From an uncultured Oscillospiraceae bacterium (GTDB taxonomy: Bacteria; Bacillota; Clostridia; Oscillospirales; Oscillospiraceae), in the NCBI GenBank assembly GCA_910585815.1, contig CAJUFJ010000046.1, positions 1-29,352 of the forward strand: a stretch of DNA of 29,352 bases. Reading direction: 5' to 3'. Numbering within the stretch: the first letter of the stretch is position 1; every line of letters starts with the position of its first letter. The notes below the pieces were generated by a model, which was given only the letters and a program-made list of their open reading frames with translations, ran no database searches and was not told where the DNA came from. Below, one piece after another: positions 8,015 through 13,962 of this stretch. Position numbers and translations under genes: made by a program.

Positions 8015-8128
8015 ATGAAAGTCAGACCGTCCGTGAAGCCCATGTGCGAGAAGTGCAAAGTCATCAAGCGCAAGGGCAAAGTCATGGTAATTTGCGAAAA
8101 CCCCAAGCATAAGCAGAGACAAGGTTAA
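8015..8128 (+). CDS. rpmJ: 50S ribosomal protein L36 (bL36), zinc form
   Basis: A 37-aa protein starting MKVRPSVKPMCEKCKVIKRK and ending NPKHKQRQG. The zinc ligands Cys11, Cys14, Cys27 and His32 are all present, so it is the C+ form. ATG 8015 is preceded by AGGAGG. It is separated from infA by 165 bases because of the inserted palindromic repeat; rpsM follows after 18 bases. Confidence 0.97.
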   Translation: MKVRPSVKPMCEKCKVIKRKGKVMVICENPKHKQRQG

Positions 8129-8146
8129 TTGGAGGTGCTGTAAAAA

Positions 8147-8512
8147 ATGGCTCGTATTGCCGGTATTGACCTGCCGAGAGAGAAAAGAATCGAGATCGGC
8201 CTCACTTATATCTACGGCATTGGGCGCACCAGCGCCAACACGATCCTGGCCAAGGCCGGGGTAAACCCTGACACCCGCGTGAAGGACCTCACCGAGGAGG
8301 ACGAGGCCAAGCTGCGTGAGGTCATCCACGACTACACCGTGGAGGGCGACCTGCGCCGCAACGTGGCTATGGACATCAAGCGGCTGACCGAGATCGGCTG
8401 CTACCGGGGCATCCGCCACCGCAAGGGGCTGCCCGTCCGCGGCCAGCGTTCCAAGACCAACGCCCGTACCCGCAAGGGTCCCAAGCGTACTGTCGCCAAT
8501 AAGAAGAAGTAA
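8147..8512 (+). CDS. rpsM: 30S ribosomal protein S13 (uS13)
   Basis: A 121-aa S13 (starts MARIAGIDLPREKRIEIGLT; ends with the basic tail GPKRTVANKKK that reaches toward P-site tRNA). It sits in the head of the small subunit and forms bridges to L5. The motif YRGIRHRKGLPVRGQRSKTN is complete. The binding site GGAGGTG precedes ATG. Confidence 0.98.
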   Translation: MARIAGIDLPREKRIEIGLTYIYGIGRTSANTILAKAGVNPDTRVKDLTEEDEAKLREVIHDYTVEGDLRRNVAMDIKRLTEIGCYRGIRHRKGLPVRGQRSKTNARTRKGPKRTVANKKK

Positions 8513-8524
8513 GGAGGGATACAC

Positions 8525-8923
8525 ATGGCTGCGAACAAAGGTAAGAAAGTGGTGCGCAAGCGCCGCGAGCGTAAGAACGTAGAGAGGGGCCAGGTGCATA
8601 TCCGCTCCTCCTTCAACAACACCATGGTCACTGTGACCGACGCGCAGGGCAACGCCCTGTCCTGGGCCTCCTCCGGCGGCCTGGGCTTCCGCGGTTCCCG
8701 TAAGTCCACCCCCTACGCCGCTCAGAGCGCCGCCGAGACGGCCGCCAAGGCCGCGATGGAGTATGGTCTGAAGACCGTGGAGGTCTTCGTGAAGGGCCCC
8801 GGCCAGGGCCGCGAGGCCGCCATCCGGGCGCTGCAGGCCGTGGGCCTGGAGGTCACCCTCATCAAGGACGTGACCCCCGTTCCCCACAACGGCTGCCGGC
8901 CCCCGAAGCGCCGCCGTGTCTGA
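8525..8923 (+). CDS. rpsK: 30S ribosomal protein S11 (uS11)
   Basis: A 132-aa S11 with the conserved FNNTMVTVTDAQGN and GPGQGREAAIRAL segments and the C-terminus HNGCRPPKRRRV. It lines the platform next to the mRNA exit in the 30S subunit. The N-terminus is very basic (KKVVRKRRERKN). Binding site AAGGAGGG; rpsD follows after 23 bases. Confidence 0.98.
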   Translation: MAANKGKKVVRKRRERKNVERGQVHIRSSFNNTMVTVTDAQGNALSWASSGGLGFRGSRKSTPYAAQSAAETAAKAAMEYGLKTVEVFVKGPGQGREAAIRALQAVGLEVTLIKDVTPVPHNGCRPPKRRRV

Positions 8924-8946
8924 TCGATTGAAGGAGGTTTTGACAG

Positions 8947-9549
8947 ATGGCTAGAAATATGCAGCCCATCGCCAAGCGGTGCAAGGCGCTGAACCTGTCC
9001 CCCGCCGCTATGGGCTATGCCAAGAAGACAACCAACCGCAACCCCAAGGGCCAGATGCGCAAGAAGCAATCTGAGTACGCCATGCAGATGACCGAGAAGC
9101 AGAAGGTGAAATTTGTCTATGGCGTGATGGAGAAGCAGTTCCATATGTACTACGAGAAGGCCAGCCGCATGCCCGGCAAGACCGGCGAGAATCTGCTGAC
9201 CATGATCGAGCGCCGGCTGGACAACGTGGTGTACCGCCTGGGCTTTGCCATGACCCGCCGTGAGGCCCGCCAGCTTACCACCCATGGCCACTTCACCGTC
9301 AACGGCCAGCGGGTGGATGTGCCCTCCTACCTGGTCAAGGTGGGCGATGTGATCGAGGTCCGGGAAAAGAGCCGTTCCTCCGTCAAGTTCAAGCGCCTGA
9401 CCGGCGAGGACGCCCCCGTGGTCAACGTGCCCAAGTGGCTGGACCGCAACAAAAATACCCTCCAGGGCACCGTCGCTGCCATGCCCACCCGGGATGACAT
9501 CGACTTCCCCGTGGAAGAGCACCTCATCGTCGAGCTGTATTCTAAGTAA
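8947..9549 (+). CDS. rpsD: 30S ribosomal protein S4 (uS4)
   Basis: A 200-aa S4, a primary 16S rRNA binder that nucleates assembly of the 5' domain. The S4 RNA-binding domain lies at about residues 92-155 (RRLDNVVYRLGFAMTRREAR and TVNGQRVDVPSYLVK). The N-terminus lacks the four-cysteine zinc site found in some S4 proteins (only one Cys, residue 12). Encoding rpsD between rpsK and rpoA is usual in Clostridia, unlike in B. subtilis, where it is elsewhere. Confidence 0.98.
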   Translation: MARNMQPIAKRCKALNLSPAAMGYAKKTTNRNPKGQMRKKQSEYAMQMTEKQKVKFVYGVMEKQFHMYYEKASRMPGKTGENLLTMIERRLDNVVYRLGFAMTRREARQLTTHGHFTVNGQRVDVPSYLVKVGDVIEVREKSRSSVKFKRLTGEDAPVVNVPKWLDRNKNTLQGTVAAMPTRDDIDFPVEEHLIVELYSK

Positions 9550-9577
9550 TTCTTTTGGCTGGTTTTGGGTATTGCCG

Positions 9578-9683
9578 TGTAGGGGCGCACACTGCGCAGC
9601 CGTTGGCGGCCTTGCCGCCTTACGGATGCGGCGTGCCCCTTGCGGGTATGTGCGCCCGCGGGCGGACAATGTCCGCCCCTACA
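9578..9683. repeat. Palindromic intergenic repeat between rpsD and rpoA (first)
   Basis: A 106-bp element with ends TGTAGGGGCG and CGCCCCTACA. The interior is imperfect (nested short inverted repeats such as GGGCGGACAATGTCCGCCC near the right end), as if several units had recombined. It shares its ends with the element at 7861-7935. Together with its neighbour it widens the rpsD-rpoA gap to 324 bases. Confidence 0.75.
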
Positions 9684-9689
9684 GGGTGA

Positions 9690-9769
9690 GTAGGGCGCGA
9701 CGACCCCGGCGCGCCATTTCCCCCGGCGCGACCGAAGAAAGCGGCGGGCCGAGTCGTCCCGCCCTACAG
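9690..9769. repeat. Palindromic intergenic repeat between rpsD and rpoA (second)
   Basis: An 80-bp element with ends GTAGGGCG and CGCCCTAC and inner arms CGACGACC.../...GTCGTCCCG. It is clearly related to the element at 1726-1809 and follows the first repeat after six bases. The rest of this gap (9770-9873) holds only a hairpin GCGGCGC/GCGCCGC at about 9832-9849 and the rpoA binding site. Confidence 0.75.
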
Positions 9770-9873
9770 ATATCCGAAACGGCCCAACACAGAACTTAGA
9801 GAACCCTCAGATATTGGTGAGCTGAATGAAGCGGCGCAAGGGCGCCGCCGAGAAAAGGAGGGTATTCCAGCAT

Positions 9874-10824
9874 ATGATAGAAATTGAAAAGCCCCGCATT
9901 GATTGTATTGAGAATCCCGGCGACACCTCCTACGGCAAGTACGTGGTGGAACCGCTGGAGCGGGGTTACGGCACCACCCTGGGCAACTCCCTGCGGCGGA
10001 TCCTGCTGTCCTCCCTGCCCGGCACCGCGGTGACCTCCATCAAGATCTCCGGGGTCCAGCACGAGTTTACCACCATCCCCGGGGTGAAGGAGGATGTCAC
10101 TGAGATTGTCCTCAACGTGAAGGGCATCATCGCCAAGCTGTACAGCGAGGGGACCAAGACCGTCCATATCGAGGCCGCCGGGGAGTGCAAGGTGACAGCC
10201 GGCGACATCAAGGCAGATGCCGACGTGGAGGTCCTCAACCCCGACCTGCACATCGCCACCCTGGGCCCGGACGCCACCCTGTCGATGGAGCTGACCCTGT
10301 CCCACGGCCGGGGCTATGTCTCCGCCGACAAGAACAAGCCCGCCCAGTCCATTATCGGGGTGATTCCCGTGGACTCTATCTACACCCCCGTCCGCAAGGT
10401 CAACTACACCGTGGAGAACACCCGCGTGGGCGATGCCACCGACTATGACAAGCTGACCCTGGAGGTGTGGACCAACGGCACCATCGACGCCCGGGACGCC
10501 GTCTCTCTGGGAGCCCGCATCCTGTGCGACCACTTCACCCTGTTCACCGACCTGTCCGAGACCATGGGCAGCCGCTCCACCGTGGTGGAGAAGGCGGAGA
10601 CCCAGCGTGACAAGGTGATGGAGATGACCATTGACGACATGGACCTGTCCGTCCGTTCCTACAACTGCCTGAAGCGGGCCAACATCAACACGGTGGAGGA
10701 CCTGATCTCCAAGACCGAGGAGGAGATGATGAAGGTCCGCAACCTGGGCCGCAAGTCCCTGGAGGAGGTTATCAACAAGCTGTCCATGATGGGCCTGTCC
10801 CTGGCCAGCGAGGAGAATAACTGA
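9874..10824 (+). CDS. rpoA: DNA-directed RNA polymerase subunit alpha
   Basis: A 316-aa alpha subunit. The N-terminal domain (about 1-230) dimerises and nucleates RNA polymerase assembly (LERGYGTTLGNSLRRILLSS is diagnostic). The C-terminal domain (about 245-316) contains LSVRSYNCLKRANINTVEDL and RNLGRKSLEE, which contact UP elements and activators. An upstream in-frame ATG at 9826 is rejected because ATG 9874 has the strong site AAAGGAGGG and gives the conserved MIEIEKP start. Confidence 0.98.
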   Translation: MIEIEKPRIDCIENPGDTSYGKYVVEPLERGYGTTLGNSLRRILLSSLPGTAVTSIKISGVQHEFTTIPGVKEDVTEIVLNVKGIIAKLYSEGTKTVHIEAAGECKVTAGDIKADADVEVLNPDLHIATLGPDATLSMELTLSHGRGYVSADKNKPAQSIIGVIPVDSIYTPVRKVNYTVENTRVGDATDYDKLTLEVWTNGTIDARDAVSLGARILCDHFTLFTDLSETMGSRSTVVEKAETQRDKVMEMTIDDMDLSVRSYNCLKRANINTVEDLISKTEEEMMKVRNLGRKSLEEVINKLSMMGLSLASEENN

Positions 10825-10838
10825 CACCGCATATCCCC

Positions 10839-10909
10839 TGTGGGACCCGCGCACCTGTGCGGGTCATTACGGGTGCTGTGATGGCCCGCCGGGGTCGTCG
10901 GGCCCCACA
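10839..10909. repeat. Palindromic intergenic repeat between rpoA and rplQ
   Basis: A 71-bp element with ends TGTGGG and CCCACA. It holds two parts: a hairpin GACCCGCGCA/TGTGCGGGTC (10 bp with one wobble) and a second part rich in GGCCCG/CGGGCC. The GTCGTCGGGCCCC stretch resembles the elements at 1726 and 9690. It widens the rpoA-rplQ gap to 160 bases. Confidence 0.65.
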
Positions 10910-10984
10910 AAAAGCGTATGTAACGTTCCGCACAATGAACGAATTTAAGTGATCTCGCCACGCGAGGTCGAAGGAGTGTTTACC

Positions 10985-11329
10985 ATGTCTCAGAAGAACC
11001 GCAAACTGGGCCGCACCAGCGACCAGCGCCGGGCTATGCTCCGCGCCATGGTCACCTATCTGCTGGAGAACGGCCAGATCAAGACCACCGTCACCCGCGC
11101 CAAGGAAGTGGCTCCCGTGGCCGAGAAGATGATCACCCTGGCCAAGACCAACACCCTGGCCTCCTACCGCCAGGCCCTGTCCTACATCACCAAGGAGGAC
11201 GTGGCCAACAAGCTGTTTAAGGAGATCGGCCCCAAGTATGCCGACCGCAACGGCGGCTACACCCGTGTGGTCCGCATCGGCCCCCGCCGCGGCGACGCCG
11301 CCGAGATGGCCATTATCCAGCTGGTGTAA
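10985..11329 (+). CDS. rplQ: 50S ribosomal protein L17 (bL17)
   Basis: A 114-aa L17 located near the polypeptide exit on the large subunit. The start region RKLGRTSDQRRAMLRAMV and the end TRVVRIGPRRGDAAEMAIIQLV are diagnostic. ATG 10985 follows GAAGGAGTG; an in-frame upstream ATG at 10949 is rejected. It is the last gene of the ribosomal operon and is followed directly by a terminator. Confidence 0.98.
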   Translation: MSQKNRKLGRTSDQRRAMLRAMVTYLLENGQIKTTVTRAKEVAPVAEKMITLAKTNTLASYRQALSYITKEDVANKLFKEIGPKYADRNGGYTRVVRIGPRRGDAAEMAIIQLV

Positions 11330-11332
11330 CAG

Positions 11333-11358
11333 AAAACCCGCCTTCGGGCGGGTTTTTT
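11333..11358 (+). terminator. Intrinsic terminator of the ribosomal protein operon
   Basis: Stem CCCGCC/GGCGGG (11337-11352) with a TTCG tetraloop, extended by A-T pairs, followed by TTTTTT. It begins four bases after the rplQ stop, a textbook Rho-independent terminator. Confidence 0.95.
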
Positions 11359-11384
11359 CTATTCCCTTTTTGTCCAAAATGCGC

Positions 11385-11390
11385 TATAAT
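11385..11390 (+). promoter_or_regulatory. Probable promoter (-10) of the MoxR-amidohydrolase unit
   Basis: A perfect TATAAT, 36 bases before the moxR-like start codon and just after the rplQ terminator. The -35 region 17 bases upstream (TTCCCT) is poor, so the promoter may be weak or need an activator. Confidence 0.5.
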
Positions 11391-11425
11391 GTCTGCAAGT
11401 GCCATCAGATCAGGAGGAACCGCAA

Positions 11426-12235
11426 ATGGGTGAATTTAAAGGAAGTCAAAACTATGTGGCCTCGGAGGAGCTGCTCCGGGCCGCCAACATCGCCATGGTG
11501 CTGCAAAAGCCCCTGCTTATCAAGGGGGAGCCGGGCACCGGCAAGACCATGCTGGCCGAGGCCATCTCTCAGGCCCTGGGAAAGAAGCTCATTATCTGGA
11601 ACATCAAGTCCACCACCAAGGCCCAGGACGGGCTCTACGTCTACGACGTGGTCCAACGGCTCTACGACAGCCAGTTTGGCGGCCAGGGGGTGGACGACAT
11701 TGAGAAATATGTCAAGCTGGGCAAGCTGGGGGAGGCCTTTACCGACGACGAGCAGGTGATTCTCCTCATTGACGAGATCGACAAGGCCGACCTGGAGTTT
11801 CCCAATGACCTGCTGTGGGAGCTGGACCGAATGGAGTTCCACATCCCGGAGACGGGCCGCACCGTCAGGGCCAACCACCGGCCCATCGTGATTATCACCT
11901 CCAACGCGGAGAAGGAGCTGCCCGACGCCTTCCTGCGCCGGTGCGTCTTCCACTACATCGAGTTCCCCGACAAGGAGCTGATGGCGGATATCGTTCGGGT
12001 TCACTATCCGGATATCAGCGAAAAGCTGCTTACCCAGGTGCTGGAGGCCTTTTACAAAATCAGGAACCTGCCCCAGATCAAAAAGAAGCCCTCTACCAGC
12101 GAGATTATCGACTGGATTCAGGCCCTCCAGCATGGGGGCGTGGACGTGGGCCGCATTGTGAAGGAGGTGCCCTACCTGGGGGTGCTACTGAAGAAGAACG
12201 AGGACATCGACATGCTGCGCCGGCAGTGGCGGTGA
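11426..12235 (+). CDS. MoxR-family AAA+ ATPase
   Basis: A 269-aa AAA+ ATPase. Walker A GEPGTGKT is at residues 34-41, Walker B is LLIDEID, sensor 1 is IITSNAEKEL and the arginine-finger region is AFLRRCVFHYIEFP. MoxR proteins act as chaperones in metal-cofactor insertion or complex maturation, usually beside a von Willebrand A-domain protein. None is seen here; the neighbour, 10 bases downstream, is an amidohydrolase. The start follows AGGAGGAA; an in-frame ATG at 11399 lies too close to the -10 box to be used. The substrate is unknown. Confidence 0.88.
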   Translation: MGEFKGSQNYVASEELLRAANIAMVLQKPLLIKGEPGTGKTMLAEAISQALGKKLIIWNIKSTTKAQDGLYVYDVVQRLYDSQFGGQGVDDIEKYVKLGKLGEAFTDDEQVILLIDEIDKADLEFPNDLLWELDRMEFHIPETGRTVRANHRPIVIITSNAEKELPDAFLRRCVFHYIEFPDKELMADIVRVHYPDISEKLLTQVLEAFYKIRNLPQIKKKPSTSEIIDWIQALQHGGVDVGRIVKEVPYLGVLLKKNEDIDMLRRQWR

Positions 12236-12245
12236 GGGCGGAGCC

Positions 12246-13067
12246 ATGAGGATTATCGACGCCCATCTCCACCTCTTTCCCCCCTCGCCCGACACCGACG
12301 CCATGGCAGAGGAAGTGGGGCACAAAAATTCCACCGACCACCTGCGGCAGGTCTATGGGGAGCTGGGGATGGTCCACGGGGTGGTGATGGGCAACCGCAG
12401 TCTGGACCCCGCCTATCACAGCTACCCGGCCGACCTGTTCCACTACTGCATCGGGCTGGACAGCGCCCTCATGGGCCGGGGGGAGAGGCCCGTCCCCGAC
12501 CTGGCGGAGAGGGTGGAGGAGAACCTCCAGCGGCGGTCATGCTGCGGGGTGAAGCTGTACCCCGGCTATAACCGGCTGTGGCTGTCCGACCCGGTGTATG
12601 AGCCGGTGTATGAGCTGGCCGCCCGGTACGACAAGCCGGTGGCCGTCCACATGGGCCTTACCGCCTTCCCCCGGGCCCACCTAAAGTACGCCCACCCCCT
12701 CACCCTGGACGAGGTGGCCGCCGACCACAAGAGGACCCGGTTCGTCATGTGCCACTTTGGCAACCCCTTTCTGGAGAACGCCGCGGCGGTGGTGGAGAAA
12801 AACCCCAACGTGGCCGCCGACCTGTCCGGCCTGCTGGAGGGGCGGGTGGATATCGACCGGTATTTTCAGGAGCAAGCGGGCTACGCTGGCCTGCTGACCA
12901 CCTGGCTCACCGCCATCGGCCAGTGGGACGATGTCCTGTACGGCACCGACTGGCCCATCGTCAACCTGGAGGAATATATCCGGTTTGTCCAGCGGCTGGT
13001 GCCGGAGCGGTACTGGGAGAAGGTATTTTTTCAAAACGCCAACCGAATTTACGGATTGGGACTGTAA
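12246..13067 (+). CDS. Amidohydrolase-family metal-dependent hydrolase
   Basis: A 273-aa TIM-barrel hydrolase of the amidohydrolase_2 type (PF04909 by family knowledge). The N-terminal metal motif is DAHLHLF (residues 5-11); further likely ligands are His in PVAVHMGL, His in FVMCHFGNP and Asp in LYGTDWPI, followed by the usual C-terminal IYGL. The substrate cannot be told; relatives include decarboxylases and lactonases. It follows the MoxR-like gene after 10 bases, presumably in one transcript, and is followed by a strong terminator. Confidence 0.85.
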   Translation: MRIIDAHLHLFPPSPDTDAMAEEVGHKNSTDHLRQVYGELGMVHGVVMGNRSLDPAYHSYPADLFHYCIGLDSALMGRGERPVPDLAERVEENLQRRSCCGVKLYPGYNRLWLSDPVYEPVYELAARYDKPVAVHMGLTAFPRAHLKYAHPLTLDEVAADHKRTRFVMCHFGNPFLENAAAVVEKNPNVAADLSGLLEGRVDIDRYFQEQAGYAGLLTTWLTAIGQWDDVLYGTDWPIVNLEEYIRFVQRLVPERYWEKVFFQNANRIYGLGL

Positions 13068-13071
13068 GCAA

Positions 13072-13188
13072 TCAAAAGGTCCCCCGGAGAAGGTAATTCT
13101 CCGGGGGACCTGATGTTTTTTTTTGACGGCCGGGAGGAGGCCCGGCCGTCGTCGCAAGGACAAATATGCACAGGCGGTCTTTCGACCG
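13072..13188 (-). ncRNA. Candidate small RNA with an anti-Shine-Dalgarno loop
   Basis: On the - strand, a promoter TTGCCA (13222-13217), 17-base spacer, TATACT (13199-13194) predicts a start at about 13188. The transcript would open with the hairpin CGGTC-GAAA-GACCG (13188-13175, GNRA tetraloop), continue with a perfect 10-bp hairpin (13150-13125) whose six-base loop is CCUCCU, then end at the 14-bp hairpin 13110-13078 followed by UUUU. Length is about 115 nt and there is no protein reading frame of note. A loop complementary to AGGAGG is typical of C-rich regulatory RNAs of Firmicutes. This is a prediction from promoter and structure only. Confidence 0.45.
13078..13129. terminator. Strong terminator after the amidohydrolase gene (possibly bidirectional)
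   Basis: A perfect 14-bp stem GGTCCCCCGGAGAA/TTCTCCGGGGGACC (13078-13110) with a 5-base loop. On the + strand nine T residues follow at 13116-13124 after TGATG. On the - strand the stem is followed by TTTTGATT, so it could also end the minus-strand transcript described at 13072-13188. Confidence 0.85.
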
Positions 13189-13193
13189 AGGAC

Positions 13194-13222
13194 AGTATAT
13201 CACAGTATCCAAGTATTGGCAA
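13194..13222 (-). promoter_or_regulatory. Sigma-A-type promoter of the candidate small RNA
   Basis: TTGCCA, 17 bases, TATACT on the minus strand. One mismatch in each box. It points away from the ribbon-helix-helix gene and into the hairpin cluster at 13188-13072. No minus-strand gene lies downstream that would otherwise explain it. Confidence 0.55.
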
Positions 13223-13364
13223 GAGGAAAATAGTATTAATTTGTGAAAAAAATTCCAGATTAGCAGGGATTTGTGTTGACAAAAAAACACATTTTCTAAC
13301 ATCTATTTTGGCATAGCCGCGGTGCCGTGAATGTTGTAAAATTTAGGCGAATTGAGGTGGTACT

Positions 13365-13589
13365 GTGACAAAAGACGCGCTGATCGTCACCATAAAGCGC
13401 CCCAAGGGTGAGGACGGGTACCGAACCTTCTCCGTCCGCCTGCGGGAGTCCGTGGTCAATCAGATGGATGATATATCCAAAGAAACCGGGCGCAGCCGGA
13501 ACGAGCTGATCGGCCTGTTTCTGGCCTATGCGCTGGAGCACTACACACTGGAAGGGGGAGAGGGCGGTGCGCAGTCCAAACGGGCCTGA
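13365..13589 (+). CDS. Ribbon-helix-helix (CopG/Arc-like) DNA-binding protein
   Basis: A 74-aa protein with the ribbon-helix-helix pattern: a strand YRTFSVRLRES followed by two helices, VVNQMDDISKETG and SRNELIGLFLAYALEHY. Such proteins bind operators as dimers and are often autoregulators or antitoxins. The start is GTG 13365 behind TTGAGGTGG. It overlaps the next gene by 23 bases, so the two are coupled. Targets are unknown. Confidence 0.75.
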   Translation: MTKDALIVTIKRPKGEDGYRTFSVRLRESVVNQMDDISKETGRSRNELIGLFLAYALEHYTLEGGEGGAQSKRA

Positions 13590-13836
13590 TACACCCACGG
13601 CGCTGTGTCATGCGGCGGTGGGCAAGCTGGTGCTGGACCACATGGAGCGCCTCCATCCGGCGGTAATCTCCCAGGCGGTGGAGAGCCAGGCGGTCCAGAC
13701 CCTGGAGGCCATCCGCTGCATTCTGGAAAATGACCGGCTGAGCGACCCGGAGTGCGTCCAGCGGGTGGAAAACCTGGTCCGGCTGTTCTTTCAGGAGCTG
13801 GATATTAAAATTGAGCGGGCCGGCAGGCCGGATTAA
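13567..13836 (+). CDS. Small helical protein partner of the ribbon-helix-helix gene
   Basis: An 89-aa protein, predicted all helical from its sequence (VGKLVLDHMERLHPAVIS, AVQTLEAIRCILENDRLS, VENLVRLFFQELDIKIERA). No family recognised. The GTG at 13567 was chosen because GGGGGAGAGG precedes it; an ATG at 13528 lies further inside the upstream gene and lacks such a site. The overlap with the ribbon-helix-helix gene suggests that the two products work together, perhaps as regulator and partner; a toxin-antitoxin role is conceivable but nothing toxin-like is visible. Confidence 0.6.
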   Translation: MRSPNGPDTPTALCHAAVGKLVLDHMERLHPAVISQAVESQAVQTLEAIRCILENDRLSDPECVQRVENLVRLFFQELDIKIERAGRPD

Positions 13837-13860
13837 TCTTCTGGCACTTTCTCCAAAAGA

Positions 13861-13916
13861 AAAGGCAGAAAAAGGACAGCCTTTTGCAAAAAAACGCTGT
13901 CTTTTTTTCTGCCTTT
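13861..13916 (+). terminator. Terminator within a long inverted repeat
   Basis: Inner stem GACAGC/GCTGTC (13875-13880 and 13896-13901) followed by seven T. The outer flanks AAAGGCAGAAAAA and TTTTTTCTGCCTTT also pair, giving a hairpin over the full 56 bases. It separates the small helical protein from the ABC-F gene. Confidence 0.8.
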
Positions 13917-13917
13917 G

Positions 13918-13926
13918 TGGTATGAT
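13918..13926 (+). promoter_or_regulatory. Extended -10 promoter of the ABC-F gene
   Basis: TGGTATGAT at 13918-13926 matches an extended -10 element (TGnTATAAT with one mismatch), 36 bases before the ABC-F start codon. The -35 region falls inside the preceding terminator and is poor, as expected for an extended -10 promoter. Confidence 0.5.
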
Positions 13927-13962
13927 GGACAGCACTGACAATGGAAAAAGGAGCAATAAAAC

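Noticed and set aside
13261..13310. Promoter for the ribbon-helix-helix gene at TTGACA 13276-13281
   Set aside because: The -35 box is perfect, but the possible -10 boxes are at poor distance (TAACAT after 15 bases, TATTTT after 22), so no firm call was made.
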